From assembly GCA_963717115.1 (NCBI GenBank), contig CAVQVO010000009.1, positions 686,207 to 750,206 of the forward strand: 64,000 nt of DNA. The letters are read 5' to 3'. This DNA comes from JBBQUN01 sp963717115 (GTDB taxonomy: Bacteria; Actinomycetota; Acidimicrobiia; Acidimicrobiales; SZUA-35). The notes under the pieces are model-generated. The model made no database searches. It was not told the DNA's origin and was given only the letters and a program-made list of their open reading frames with translations. The first letter of the stretch is position 1, and every line of letters starts with the position of its first letter. Shown one piece after another: positions 51,876 to 60,090 of this stretch. Made by a program: the position numbers and the translations under genes.

Positions 51876-53549
51876 ATGACCGTGACGTTCGAACCGCCGG
51901 GACCGGGTTTCTGGGAACTCGACCGCTCGCATTTCGCCGGTGGGTCGACGCCGCTGATGCAGCCGATCGTGACCGAGGCGACCGAGGCCGGCTACCGCAA
52001 GGCGCTGCCGTTGCTCGGTGTGCCGGCCGAGACCATCTCGATGCGGTTCGTCAACGGGTTCACCTACACCCGGCTCCGGCCGCTCATCCGCCCCGACCAG
52101 CCGTCGGCGAAGACACCGCCGACGATCCTGCTCAAGCTGGTGACCCGGGTCCATCCCGAGTTCCGGCGCCGCAAGCAGGCGGCGGTGGCCGCTCTCGCCG
52201 AGTCGCCCTCGCCGGCCCAGATCGCCGCGTGGCATGCCGAGATCCGGCCCCGTCTGGTGGCCCAGAACCTCGCCCTGCAGGAGGTCGACCTGGGGTCGCT
52301 CGACGACGCCGGCCTCGCCGATCACCTCGACACGATGGTCGCCCATCTCCGCACCACCTACGAGGAGCATCACCGGCTGCACTGCTACGACCTCGGCCCG
52401 ATCGGGCAGCTGCTCTACGCCGGGCGCCGGTGGGGGATTGCCGGCGGCGAGATGGTCCAGGCCCTGGCCGGGGCATCGCCGTCGACCTCGGCCCCTCGTG
52501 CCGCCCTGGCCAGGATCCATGCGGGCCTGAAGGAGGCGGGCGTCGAGCCGACGAGCCTCGACGACGTGATGGCGGCCTCGCCGGCCGTTGCCGAGGACCT
52601 CACCGAGTACCTGCGGTATCGGGGTTCGGTGCTCTATTCGGGCTACGACATCGACTCACCGACCCTGGGTGAGTCGCCCAGGGTGATCCTCGCCACGATC
52701 GCCGCGGCCGGGGGCGACCGGGCCCGGCGCAGCGAGGCCGACACCGCGACTCGGGTCGAGGCCGCCACGGCCACGCTGCGGGAACGGGTGCCGGCCGCCG
52801 ATCGGGCCGAGTTCGACGAGCTGCTGGCCATGGCCCGCACGGCGATGGACCTTCGCGACGACAACGGCCCGATCACCGCGGAGTGGCCGACCGGACTGCT
52901 CCGCCTGGGCATGCTCGAGGCCGGCCGCCGTCTGGTGGCGTCGGGCCGCATGCACGAGCGCGATCACGTCTTCGAACTCGATCGCGGCGAACTCGACCGG
53001 ATCGTGCGGTCCGGGAAGGGCCCGACGGCCGACGAGCTCGCGACGCGAGCCCGGGACCGGGCTGCGTTGCGGGCCCTCGACCCGCCCCGAACGCTCGGCG
53101 AGGCCGAGGCCGCCCCGCCCCTCGATGCGCTGCCGGGCCCGCTGGCGCAGATGGTCGACATGGTCGCCCTGGTCATCGACGAGATGGGCATGACCAACGA
53201 TCCGGTCGTCCCCGGAGGGCCGGCCCGACTCGCCGGGACCGGGATCGGGGACGAGTCGCTCGTGGGTCGGGCCCGGGTCGCCGAGACCGCCGAGGAGGCG
53301 TTCGAGCTGCTCGAAGACGGTGACATCCTGGTCACCCGGACCACCTCGCCCGCCTACAACCTGGTCCTGACGCTGGTGGGTGGGCTGGTCACCGCCGAGG
53401 GCGGGCCGATGTCGCATGCTGCGGTCCTCAGCCGTGAGTTGGGCATTCCCGCGATCGTCGGGGCCCCCGATGCCATGTCGGCGATCGACGACGGCGCCAC
53501 CGTCGAGATCGACCCCCGGGCCGGCACGGTCCGGGTCATCGGCGACTGA
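51876..53549 (+). CDS. PEP-utilising-enzyme mobile-domain protein
   Basis: A 557-aa protein whose C-terminus is the swivelling phospho-His domain of PEP synthase, PPDK and rifampicin phosphotransferase: ILVTRTTSPAYNLVLTLVGG, LVTAEGGPMSHAAVLSRELG (catalytic His), IPAIVGAPDAMSAIDDGATV. The preceding 450 residues are helical and resemble the linker region of PpsA-like proteins. No ATP-grasp domain is encoded here or beside it, so it needs a partner or has another use. Start ATG 51876; it follows the Fe-ADH gene by 97 bases. Confidence 0.8.
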   Translation: MTVTFEPPGPGFWELDRSHFAGGSTPLMQPIVTEATEAGYRKALPLLGVPAETISMRFVNGFTYTRLRPLIRPDQPSAKTPPTILLKLVTRVHPEFRRRKQAAVAALAESPSPAQIAAWHAEIRPRLVAQNLALQEVDLGSLDDAGLADHLDTMVAHLRTTYEEHHRLHCYDLGPIGQLLYAGRRWGIAGGEMVQALAGASPSTSAPRAALARIHAGLKEAGVEPTSLDDVMAASPAVAEDLTEYLRYRGSVLYSGYDIDSPTLGESPRVILATIAAAGGDRARRSEADTATRVEAATATLRERVPAADRAEFDELLAMARTAMDLRDDNGPITAEWPTGLLRLGMLEAGRRLVASGRMHERDHVFELDRGELDRIVRSGKGPTADELATRARDRAALRALDPPRTLGEAEAAPPLDALPGPLAQMVDMVALVIDEMGMTNDPVVPGGPARLAGTGIGDESLVGRARVAETAEEAFELLEDGDILVTRTTSPAYNLVLTLVGGLVTAEGGPMSHAAVLSRELGIPAIVGAPDAMSAIDDGATVEIDPRAGTVRVIGD

Positions 53550-53572
53550 TCACCCGGCGCATCCCCGCTGGG

Positions 53573-53851
53573 TCAGACGAGGCGGGCGGCCACCTGCCAG
53601 ACGATGACGAGCAGCCCGAGCAGTCGGCGCCACGGATTGACGCCGTGGCGCACCTCGAGCCAGGCCCAGAGGATCCACAGCCCGGTCGTGGCCCAGCCGA
53701 CCAGATCGGCGGCGAGGGTGCCGGCATCGAGGAAGCGACCCACCACCCACAGCGCCAGGACGGCGATCAGGGGCCAGTTCGGGAACTGGGCGATCGTGAT
53801 GTCGCCGGTCTCCCGGTTCTCGAACCACCAGCGAACCGAACCCACACGCAC
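53573..53851 (-). CDS. Small membrane protein
   Basis: A 92-aa product with three hydrophobic segments (FPNWPLIAVLALWVVGRFLD, LAADLVGWATTGLWILWAWL, WRRLLGLLVIVWQVAARLV) and a conserved-looking soluble start (VGSVRWWFENRETGDITIAQ). It matches a common actinobacterial layout of unknown function with the RFENRxTG-IxIAQxPN-type head. It starts at GTG 53851 and is convergent with the PEP-domain gene. Confidence 0.7.
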   Translation of the reverse strand: MRVGSVRWWFENRETGDITIAQFPNWPLIAVLALWVVGRFLDAGTLAADLVGWATTGLWILWAWLEVRHGVNPWRRLLGLLVIVWQVAARLV

Positions 53852-53920
53852 ACCTCAGCTTCGCGCCCGACCGCCACCCGAGCACCATCGGCCCGGCCGG
53901 ACCGGCGACGGGCGGTCGGT

Positions 53921-53926
53921 TAGCGT
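53921..53926 (+). promoter_or_regulatory. Leaderless -10 box (TAGCGT)
   Basis: TAGCGT ends 8 nt before ATG 53935, the same arrangement as before surE and arfB. Confidence 0.45.
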
Positions 53927-53934
53927 GCTCGGCC

Positions 53935-54435
53935 ATGGGTGAACCGAACGCCGAACTCATCGCTCTGGTGGCGGTGCTCGATGCCCAACGTCGTCACGTC
54001 GTCTCGATCCTCGACGGACTCGACGACGAGGCCCTGCGGCGACCCGTGCTGCCCTCGGGTTGGTCCTGCGTGGGCCTGGTGTCCCATCTGCTGTACGACG
54101 TCGAGCGATTCTGGTTCCGCTGCGTCGTCGACGGCGACGTCTCGTCGATCGAGGAACTCGATGGGGTCGATGCCTGGCAGGTTCCGGCGACGGTGTCGCC
54201 CAGGTCGGTCCTGGATGCCTACCGAGCCGAGGTGGCGGTGGCCGGCGCGATCATCGAGGCCCGGACGCCCGACACGCCGCCCGAGTGGTGGCCCGTCGAG
54301 CTCTTCGGCGATTTCCGTCTCGACGACCTGCGGGCCATCGTGCTGCACGTCATCGCCGAGACCGCCTGCCACGCCGGCCATCTCGATGCCGCCCGAGAGC
54401 TGATCGACGGGACGACCTACCTCGTGCTCACCTGA
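53935..54435 (+). CDS. DinB-superfamily protein (DUF664-type)
   Basis: A 166-aa four-helix protein of the DinB/mycothiol-transferase-like superfamily. The metal-binding His triad appears as LVSHLLYDVERFWF (His), with AIVLHVIAETACHAGHLDAA providing the C-terminal HxxxH pair. Members use thiol cofactors such as mycothiol or have unknown activities. It is probably a leaderless transcript. Nothing in the neighbourhood fixes the substrate. Confidence 0.82.
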   Translation: MGEPNAELIALVAVLDAQRRHVVSILDGLDDEALRRPVLPSGWSCVGLVSHLLYDVERFWFRCVVDGDVSSIEELDGVDAWQVPATVSPRSVLDAYRAEVAVAGAIIEARTPDTPPEWWPVELFGDFRLDDLRAIVLHVIAETACHAGHLDAARELIDGTTYLVLT

Positions 54436-54499
54436 GGCCGGCTCCCGCGCTCGGCAACTCGCCGGCCCGGTCGAGGTGCGACGGGCCGGTCGGCCGGAT

Positions 54500-54904
54500 T
54501 CAACGCCGGCTGCGTTCGGCCAGGAAGTCCTCGGCGGCTGCCTCGGGGGCGAACGTCAGCCAGGCGTCGACGATGGCGTCTTCGAGGACCGGGCCGTCGA
54601 CGGCGTCGAGTTCGACGAGGATGGCCGGGTAGTTGTCGAAGTGGCTGATGGTGAAGATGCCGGCGTGACCGGCCTCGAGGACGGCGGCCTTCTCGGCGAG
54701 GTCGTCGACGCTGAGCGCCAGGATCGGGCCCTGGGGCACCGGCTCGTCGCCGAACCGTTTCAGGTCGGCTTTCGAGAACGGTCGTTCCCAGGCGAAACCC
54801 TTCTTGCCGGTACCGACGAACCAGGTTCGCTGCCCGTAGCGGACCCCTTCGGTGACGCCGGGCAGGGCGGTGATCAGGGCAACGGCATCGTCGAGTGAGG
54901 CCAC
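54500..54904 (-). CDS. MmcQ/YjbR family protein
   Basis: A 134-aa protein from GTG 54904 with the CyaY-like/YjbR fold: DDAVALITALPGVTEGVRYG, QRTWFVGTGKKGFAWERPFS, IFTISHFDNYPAILVELDAV. The double-wing pattern with F/Y-Pxx-LV is typical. Often annotated as a MmcQ-like DNA-binding protein, though the function is not proven. A TACCGT box ends 6 nt before the start, which suggests a leaderless message. Confidence 0.78.
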   Translation of the reverse strand: MASLDDAVALITALPGVTEGVRYGQRTWFVGTGKKGFAWERPFSKADLKRFGDEPVPQGPILALSVDDLAEKAAVLEAGHAGIFTISHFDNYPAILVELDAVDGPVLEDAIVDAWLTFAPEAAAEDFLAERSRR

Positions 54905-54966
54905 GACGCCACGGTAGTGCGAGGGTCCGAGACCCCGCTCGGCGACGGACCTTCCAGCCCGGGCCC

Positions 54967-55392
54967 TCATGGTTCGAGGATCGAGCCGTTCAGCTCGATC
55001 AACCGACCCGCTCGCAGGCAGGCCCCGAGCGTGTGGTCGTCGTCCCAGTCGACCCGGTAGGCGAGCTGGATCGTCGGGGTCCGATCGAGGTCGATGACTG
55101 CGGCCGACGACGGTGCCGGCTCGATGGGTGCGGTGGGCGGGGTGTCGCCGTCGAGGGCCGTGGCTCGGTGCTCGGCCAGGGCGGCCTCGATGGCGGCCCG
55201 GCACCGGTCGTATTGGGTCGGGATCGTTCGGGCCAGGGCGATCGCCTCGGGATCGGGCCCCGAGCGCGAACCGGGAACGGCGAGCGGGATCTCGCCGTGG
55301 GGGTCGAGGAGGATCGTGCCCCGCCAGGCTCCCCGGGATCGTTGCAACGCCCCGAGCTCGGGATCGTCGAAGGGCTTGCCGCGTCCGAACAT
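54967..55392 (-). CDS. Conserved protein of unknown function
   Basis: A 141-aa acidic soluble protein: MFGRGKPFDDPELGALQRSR, GAWRGTILLDPHGEIPLAVP, GPDPEAIALARTIPTQYDRC, TPTIQLAYRVDWDDDHTLGA, CLRAGRLIELNGSILEP. The start is well supported (GGGGAGGAGG before ATG 55392). The opening FxDPxLGxLxxxxGxWxG is a recognisable motif of a bacterial family of unknown role, often near stress or phage-immunity genes. A TAGGGT box lies about 30 nt upstream of the start. Confidence 0.65.
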   Translation of the reverse strand: MFGRGKPFDDPELGALQRSRGAWRGTILLDPHGEIPLAVPGSRSGPDPEAIALARTIPTQYDRCRAAIEAALAEHRATALDGDTPPTAPIEPAPSSAAVIDLDRTPTIQLAYRVDWDDDHTLGACLRAGRLIELNGSILEP

Positions 55393-55557
55393 GGTCGACC
55401 TCCTCCCCGAACCCTAGAGGTTTGGTGCGGGCGCCTCGAGACTCCTCGCCGTTGTCAGTGTCACGAAAGGTTCACGTCAGAGTGTGCTCACCGAGGCGTG
55501 CCCGGCCGTTCACGACCGGGGCACGGCTCCGTAACGGCGGTCGACTTCACTGTCGGG

Positions 55558-55686
55558 ATGCCGCGGCAGCACTCGATCGACCTCACCGTCACGTCCCGCG
55601 ACTCGCTCGATCGGAGCCGTTCCGGCGGCGGCCGGCTCACGGTCGTTCGTGTCTCCGGTGCCCCCGTCGAGTACCCGACCCGATGA
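55558..55686 (+). CDS. Possible 42-aa leader ORF before the TauD-like gene
   Basis: A short frame from ATG 55558 codes for MPRQHSIDLTVTSRDSLDRS and ends at TGA 55684-55686, overlapping the start of the dioxygenase gene as ATGA. It lies in a 290-base interval otherwise without a gene. The overlap suggests translational coupling; the peptide itself has no recognisable feature, so it may be a regulatory upstream ORF or chance. Confidence 0.3.
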   Translation: MPRQHSIDLTVTSRDSLDRSRSGGGRLTVVRVSGAPVEYPTR

Positions 55687-56513
55687 GCCAATCGGCAGCA
55701 CTCGGCGACACCGCCATCGGCGGTGGCCTGCGATTCGTCAGCGTGGTCCCGACCCGGGTCGGCGACCCGGCAACGGCGTCGTCGCTCCTGCGATCCGAGG
55801 GGGCCGTGATCCTCACCGGTGTCGAGCCGACCCCCGAGGGCGGCGTGTCGGCGGCCCGATCCATCCTGGGCGACGCCGTCCTCGACATCCGCCCGCAGAT
55901 CCTGGCGTCGAAGGCGTTCAACGACGATCGCCTTCGTCGCCGTGACTCCCTCGACGAGCTGGAGCTGCGTCGCTCGAAACGCCGCCATGACCACACCGTG
56001 GCGCTTCCGCCGCACAACGACGGGTTCGCGCTCGGTGACGAGGCCCCCGACTACCTGTTCCTGAACTGTGTCGAATCGTGCCCCGCCGGGGGTGAGTCGT
56101 GGCTGCTCGATGGCTTGGCTCTGCTGGGGGCCCTCACCGACGCCGAGGGAGCGGCGGGGCTGTGGGACACCGATCTCGACCACACCGATCCGGGGTATGA
56201 CCGGGTCGTTGGTCCGATCGCCCGCCGGGTCGGCGGTCGGCGGGTGCAGGTCCGGATGAACCCCTACCAGCAGGCCGTGGCCGACGATCCGGCATCGCTG
56301 GCGTTGGCTGCCACCTGGTCGGCCGCCAAGGAGCAGGCCGCCGACGATGCCGAACGGTTCCGGCTCGAACGCGGCGACCTGTTGTGCGTCGACAACCTGC
56401 GTTTGGCCCATTCCCGCGATGCGTTCCTCTCCGAGGACCGGCTGCTCGTCTCCACCTGGGCGTGGACCGTCGACGCCCTCGCCGTTCCTGTCCGCCCCCT
56501 CGACCTCCTGTGA
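55683..56513 (+). CDS. TauD/TfdA-family Fe(II)/2-oxoglutarate dioxygenase
   Basis: A 276-aa dioxygenase. The facial triad is ALPPHNDGFAL (H-x-D) and NLRLAHSRDAF (distal His); the 2-oxoglutarate Arg should be in the FLSEDRLLVSTWAW segment. The centre (DYLFLNCVESCPAGGESWLL) matches the conserved strand of the TauD group. The substrate is uncertain (sulfonate, carnitine-like or small organic acid). It is followed by an ABC ATPase related to sulfonate importers, which hints at sulfonate use, but that ATPase is degenerate. Confidence 0.82.
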   Translation: MSQSAALGDTAIGGGLRFVSVVPTRVGDPATASSLLRSEGAVILTGVEPTPEGGVSAARSILGDAVLDIRPQILASKAFNDDRLRRRDSLDELELRRSKRRHDHTVALPPHNDGFALGDEAPDYLFLNCVESCPAGGESWLLDGLALLGALTDAEGAAGLWDTDLDHTDPGYDRVVGPIARRVGGRRVQVRMNPYQQAVADDPASLALAATWSAAKEQAADDAERFRLERGDLLCVDNLRLAHSRDAFLSEDRLLVSTWAWTVDALAVPVRPLDLL

Positions 56514-56529
56514 TCTCCGAGCCCGCACC

Positions 56530-57396
56530 ATGACCGACACGGTGGCCACCGACATCCTCCACACGATCACCAAGCTCGAACCGGCCGCTCCGGTCCCGCC
56601 CAAGCTCCGGCCCGTGGCCCTGCGCTTCTCGAACGTCGTCAAGGAGTTCCGCGACGGAACCGGCGATCGGGTTCGGCCGCTCGACGGGATCGATCTGACG
56701 ATCGCCAGGGGTGAGTTCGTTGCGGTGCTCGGTCCGGCCGGTTGCGGCAAGAGCACGATCCTGCGCCTCGCGGCCGGGTTGGACGAACCGACCTCGGGCA
56801 CGGTCGCGTTCGGTCAGGAGGCGCCGGCCCAGGTCGCTCGACGTCACGGGTTGGGGGTGGTGCTGCAGGACCACGCGCTGCGGCCCTGGGCGACCGTTGC
56901 CGCCAACGTGGCCACGCCGTTCGCGAGGTCGGGTCGTCGGGTCGATCGGACCCGGGTGGCCGAACTCCTCGACCAGACGGGCCTCGGTGCGGTTGCCAGG
57001 ACCCGAGCCCGCCGACTGGGCGACGATCTCCGGCCGCGGGTGGCGATCGCCCGGGCGCTGGCCCTCGATCCCGAGATGCTGCTCCTCGACGACCCGTTCG
57101 GGGCGCTCGACGGGGAGGTGCGGCACGGGTTGGCGAACGAGTTGTGCGCCCTCTGGGCCGGTCGGCGGGTCAGCACCCTGCTGGCGACCCGGACGGTCGA
57201 CGACGCGGTCTTCCTGGCCGACCGGGTCGTGGTGATCGGTGGCCGTACGGGGCGGGTCGAGGCGGTCCGCCGGATCGATTTCGGACGGCCGCGCCTCCCC
57301 GAGCTGCGGGAATCGTCGACGTTCCGGCGTGTCGTCGACGAGCTCGGCGAGGTCGTGCGTGACACCGCCGACGGAGCGGTCGTCGACCTCCGATGA
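56530..57396 (+). CDS. ABC-transporter ATPase of the nitrate/sulfonate type, degenerate
   Basis: A 288-aa ABC ATPase. Walker A is LGPAGCGKSTILRLAAGLDE, the Q-loop is GVVLQDHALRPWATVAANVA, and Walker B is PEMLLLDDPFGALDGEVRHG, all in the SsuB/TauB/NrtD style. Two essential elements are off: the LSGGQ signature reads LGDDLRPRVAIARAL, and the H-loop His is replaced (LLATRTVDDAVFLADRVVVI, where THD is expected). No permease or binding-protein gene is adjacent. Either the protein pairs with an intact ATPase elsewhere or it has lost transport function. Confidence 0.82.
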   Translation: MTDTVATDILHTITKLEPAAPVPPKLRPVALRFSNVVKEFRDGTGDRVRPLDGIDLTIARGEFVAVLGPAGCGKSTILRLAAGLDEPTSGTVAFGQEAPAQVARRHGLGVVLQDHALRPWATVAANVATPFARSGRRVDRTRVAELLDQTGLGAVARTRARRLGDDLRPRVAIARALALDPEMLLLDDPFGALDGEVRHGLANELCALWAGRRVSTLLATRTVDDAVFLADRVVVIGGRTGRVEAVRRIDFGRPRLPELRESSTFRRVVDELGEVVRDTADGAVVDLR

Positions 57397-57476
57397 TCGA
57401 TCGACGGTTGTCCTCGGCGCCCGCTCTACAGTGAGCGGGTTCGCGCCCCAACCAGCGTCATCGAGGACCCAAACGA

Positions 57477-60050
57477 ATGAGCAACGAAGAACCCAAGGTC
57501 GCCTACTTCTGCATGGAGTACGGGCTCGACAACGATCTGAAGCTGTACGCCGGTGGCCTCGGCATCCTGGCCGGTGACTACCTGAAGGGCGCCAACGACG
57601 AGGGCCGGCCGATCACCGCCATCGGGATCAAGTGGAAGCAGGGCTACACCGATCAGTACGTCGGCGACGACGGCACGCCCTACGACAGCTACCGCAACCG
57701 CCACTACGACCTGGAAGACACCGGGGTGACGGTGTCGGTCACGATCCGGGATCGGGAGGTCAAGGTCAAGGTCTGGAAGACCGAGGCCTACGGGAACTCG
57801 CCGCTCTACCTGCTCGACACCGATCTCGACGAGAACAACAGCGACGACCGCTGGATCTGCGGCCAGCTCTACGGCTGGTTCAAGGAGGAGCGGCTGGCCC
57901 AGGAGATCGTGCTCGGTGTCGGCGGGGTGCGGGCCCTGCGGGCGCTCGGGATCGACGTCGACGTCTACCACTTCAACGAGGGTCACGCCGTCCTGGCCGC
58001 GCTCGAGTTGATCGAGGAACACAAGTCCGAGGGCCTCAGTTTCGAAGAGGGCTGGCGCAAGACCCGTGAGCAGGTGGTGTTCACCACGCACACGCCGGTG
58101 CTGCAGGGCAACGAGAGCCACGAGCTGCGGACCATGGAGTTCATGGGCGCCTTCCTGGGCATGAGCCACGAGCAGATGGTCCGCATCGGTGGCGACCCGT
58201 TCAACATGACCGTGGCGGCGCTGCGGGTGTCCCGCAAGTCCAACGCCGTCGCCATGCTGCACGCCGACACCGCCAACAAGATGTGGAATCACGTGGCCGG
58301 GCGGAGCGAGATCATCGGGATCACCAACTGCATCCACACCCCGACCTGGGTCGACGATCGGATCACGGCGGCGTTCGAGGCCGGCGAGCCGCTGCTGCCG
58401 GTGCACAACACGATCAAGGGCGAACTGCTCGAGTTCATCGAGGCCCGCACGGGCTCGGTTCTGCGGGAGGACCGGATCCTCATCGGGTTCAGTCGGCGGG
58501 CGGCGCCCTACAAGCGCAGCGACCTGATCTTCTCCGACCGGGACCGCATCGAGCCCTACCTGCAGAGCGGCGACCTGCAGATCGTGTTCTCGGGCAAGGC
58601 CCACCCGCTCGACGACACCGGCAAGGGCATCGTGAGCAACATCGTGGCCATGATGCGGGAGTACCCGAACGCCGTGGTGTTCCTCGAGAACTACGACATG
58701 GAGATCGGCCGGATGCTGACCCGGGGGTCCGACGTCTGGCTCAACAATCCCCGTCGGCCCCAGGAGGCGTCGGGGACGAGCGGCATGAAGGCGTCGATGA
58801 ACGGGGTGCTGAACTGTTCGATCCTCGACGGTTGGTGGCCCGAGGCCTGCATCGACGGCGTGAACGGCTGGCAGATCGGTGACGGGTTCGAGTCCGACGA
58901 CGATGACGCGCTCGACGCCCACGACCGGGCGTCGCTCTACGACGTGGTGCTCGGCAAGGTCCTGCCGACCTACTACGACGATCCGGCCGCGTGGGAGCAG
59001 ATGATGCGTTCGAGCATCGAGACCACCGCCGAGCCCTTCGCCGTGAAGCGCATGCTCGACGACTACTTCGCCAAGCTCTACCGCACCCAGGGGCCTGAAC
59101 CGGAGCGCACTGCGGGAGATGGGGGATCGGGTGGGGGATGGCGCGCTGGCAATCCCCGATGGCCCGGAACCGGCCGAAGCGCACGCTCGTCTCCAAGGGC
59201 CGCAACCGTGCGGACCGACCACCGAACGCGGTGGGTCCTTGGAGGAAACGTCATGCAGCAGCGCACGGGTAGGAACTTGGCGGCACTGGCAGCGTCGGCG
59301 CTGCTGATCACCGTGGCCTGGGCCACGCCGGCGTCGAGCCAGCGGCCGGGGGTCGGGCCGACGAAGCCGGGTGCGGGCAACGGGATCGTCGCCCCGGCGC
59401 CCACCACCCGGTGGGCCGCACCCCGGCCGAAGGTCGTCCCGACCGACGTCGCCCCGACCTACGACCTCGTCCCCATGTTCAAGGTCGAGGCCCTGGGCTT
59501 CACCGCCGTCAACGAGTCCGGGGCCGATTTCCTCGGTTCGGACGAGATCTGGGTCGTCTGGTCGAGCCAGCAGAAGCTGGCCGGCACCTACGTGTTCGAC
59601 GACGTCGACACCGGCGAGTATCGGGCCTTCCATCAGTATCAGAGCTGCATCTATCCCATGGCGATCGGCTCGGAGATCGACGGGCGCGACAACGACGGAT
59701 GGGGCTGCGTCGAGGGCGGGGCCCCGGGCCCGGTGGAGTTCGACGTGTCGTTCTACGAGCAGGACGTGTACACCCCGTTCTCGTACTGTTTCGTCCTTCG
59801 GTCGGCGGGCTCGCCGCTGGGTGAATGCGTCGACGATTGGCTGGGCACGTACCGCCATTCGATGACCACCGCCGAACTCGTCGCCGTGCTCCCGACCCCC
59901 GGTTCGACGAAGAACTATCGAATGGCCGCCACGGATTGCCCGGACGACCAGATCTGTGGCTACGGCTACTTCGACGCCTGGTACGACATCGAGTTCCGGA
60001 TCACCCGATTGGCCGACAAGAAGGTCGAGCGGACGCTGCTCGCCGAGTGA
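57477..60050 (+). CDS. Alpha-glucan phosphorylase (GT35, short type), frame running on into the next gene
   Basis: Residues 1-540 form a glycogen-phosphorylase-like enzyme that splits alpha-1,4-glucan with phosphate: VAYFCMEYGLDNDLKLYAGG, VDVYHFNEGHAVLAALELIE, RRAAPYKRSDLIFSDRDRIE, EASGTSGMKASMNGVLNCSI (PLP Lys region). The enzyme should end near LAKLYRTQG. A GGGG run at 59090-59093 follows; one more G would give a stop at 59096-59098. As read there is no stop, and the frame passes through the leader into the secreted-protein gene, giving an unlikely 857-aa fusion with an internal signal peptide. Confidence 0.8.
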   Translation: MSNEEPKVAYFCMEYGLDNDLKLYAGGLGILAGDYLKGANDEGRPITAIGIKWKQGYTDQYVGDDGTPYDSYRNRHYDLEDTGVTVSVTIRDREVKVKVWKTEAYGNSPLYLLDTDLDENNSDDRWICGQLYGWFKEERLAQEIVLGVGGVRALRALGIDVDVYHFNEGHAVLAALELIEEHKSEGLSFEEGWRKTREQVVFTTHTPVLQGNESHELRTMEFMGAFLGMSHEQMVRIGGDPFNMTVAALRVSRKSNAVAMLHADTANKMWNHVAGRSEIIGITNCIHTPTWVDDRITAAFEAGEPLLPVHNTIKGELLEFIEARTGSVLREDRILIGFSRRAAPYKRSDLIFSDRDRIEPYLQSGDLQIVFSGKAHPLDDTGKGIVSNIVAMMREYPNAVVFLENYDMEIGRMLTRGSDVWLNNPRRPQEASGTSGMKASMNGVLNCSILDGWWPEACIDGVNGWQIGDGFESDDDDALDAHDRASLYDVVLGKVLPTYYDDPAAWEQMMRSSIETTAEPFAVKRMLDDYFAKLYRTQGPEPERTAGDGGSGGGWRAGNPRWPGTGRSARSSPRAATVRTDHRTRWVLGGNVMQQRTGRNLAALAASALLITVAWATPASSQRPGVGPTKPGAGNGIVAPAPTTRWAAPRPKVVPTDVAPTYDLVPMFKVEALGFTAVNESGADFLGSDEIWVVWSSQQKLAGTYVFDDVDTGEYRAFHQYQSCIYPMAIGSEIDGRDNDGWGCVEGGAPGPVEFDVSFYEQDVYTPFSYCFVLRSAGSPLGECVDDWLGTYRHSMTTAELVAVLPTPGSTKNYRMAATDCPDDQICGYGYFDAWYDIEFRITRLADKKVERTLLAE
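59154..59250 (+). promoter_or_regulatory. Conserved structured leader of secreted-protein gene B
   Basis: CCCCGAT (59154), 36 nt, GGGCCGCAACC (59197). Nested pairings: CTCCAAGG (59191-59198) with CCTTGGAG (59237-59244) hides the ribosome site, and inside it lie CCGCA/TGCGG and CCACCG/CGGTGG hairpins. The blocks and their spacing match the leader of paralogue A at 40111. It behaves like a translational switch on paper. Confidence 0.55.
59253..60050 (+). CDS. Secreted protein, paralogue B of a two-member family
   Basis: A 265-aa product from ATG 59253 with a strong ribosome site (TTGGAGG). Signal peptide: TGRNLAALAASALLITVAWA with cleavage after ASS. The exported domain repeats the motifs of paralogue A: YDLVPMFKVEALGFTAVNES, GSDEIWVVWSSQQKLAGTYV, FDDVDTGEYRAF, QSCIYPMAIGSEIDGRDNDG, RHSMTTAELVAVLPTPGSTK, and ends FRITRLADKKVERTLL. 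Identical length and conserved Cys pattern indicate an old duplication. The function is unknown. Confidence 0.78.
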   Translation: MQQRTGRNLAALAASALLITVAWATPASSQRPGVGPTKPGAGNGIVAPAPTTRWAAPRPKVVPTDVAPTYDLVPMFKVEALGFTAVNESGADFLGSDEIWVVWSSQQKLAGTYVFDDVDTGEYRAFHQYQSCIYPMAIGSEIDGRDNDGWGCVEGGAPGPVEFDVSFYEQDVYTPFSYCFVLRSAGSPLGECVDDWLGTYRHSMTTAELVAVLPTPGSTKNYRMAATDCPDDQICGYGYFDAWYDIEFRITRLADKKVERTLLAE

Positions 60051-60090
60051 GCGAGGGGCGGTCCGTCCGTCGCAATCCGAGAAGTCAGTC

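Noticed and set aside
57477..60050. A genuine phosphorylase-secreted-protein fusion
   Set aside because: The second part has its own signal peptide, ribosome site and conserved leader, and its paralogue at 40209 stands alone.
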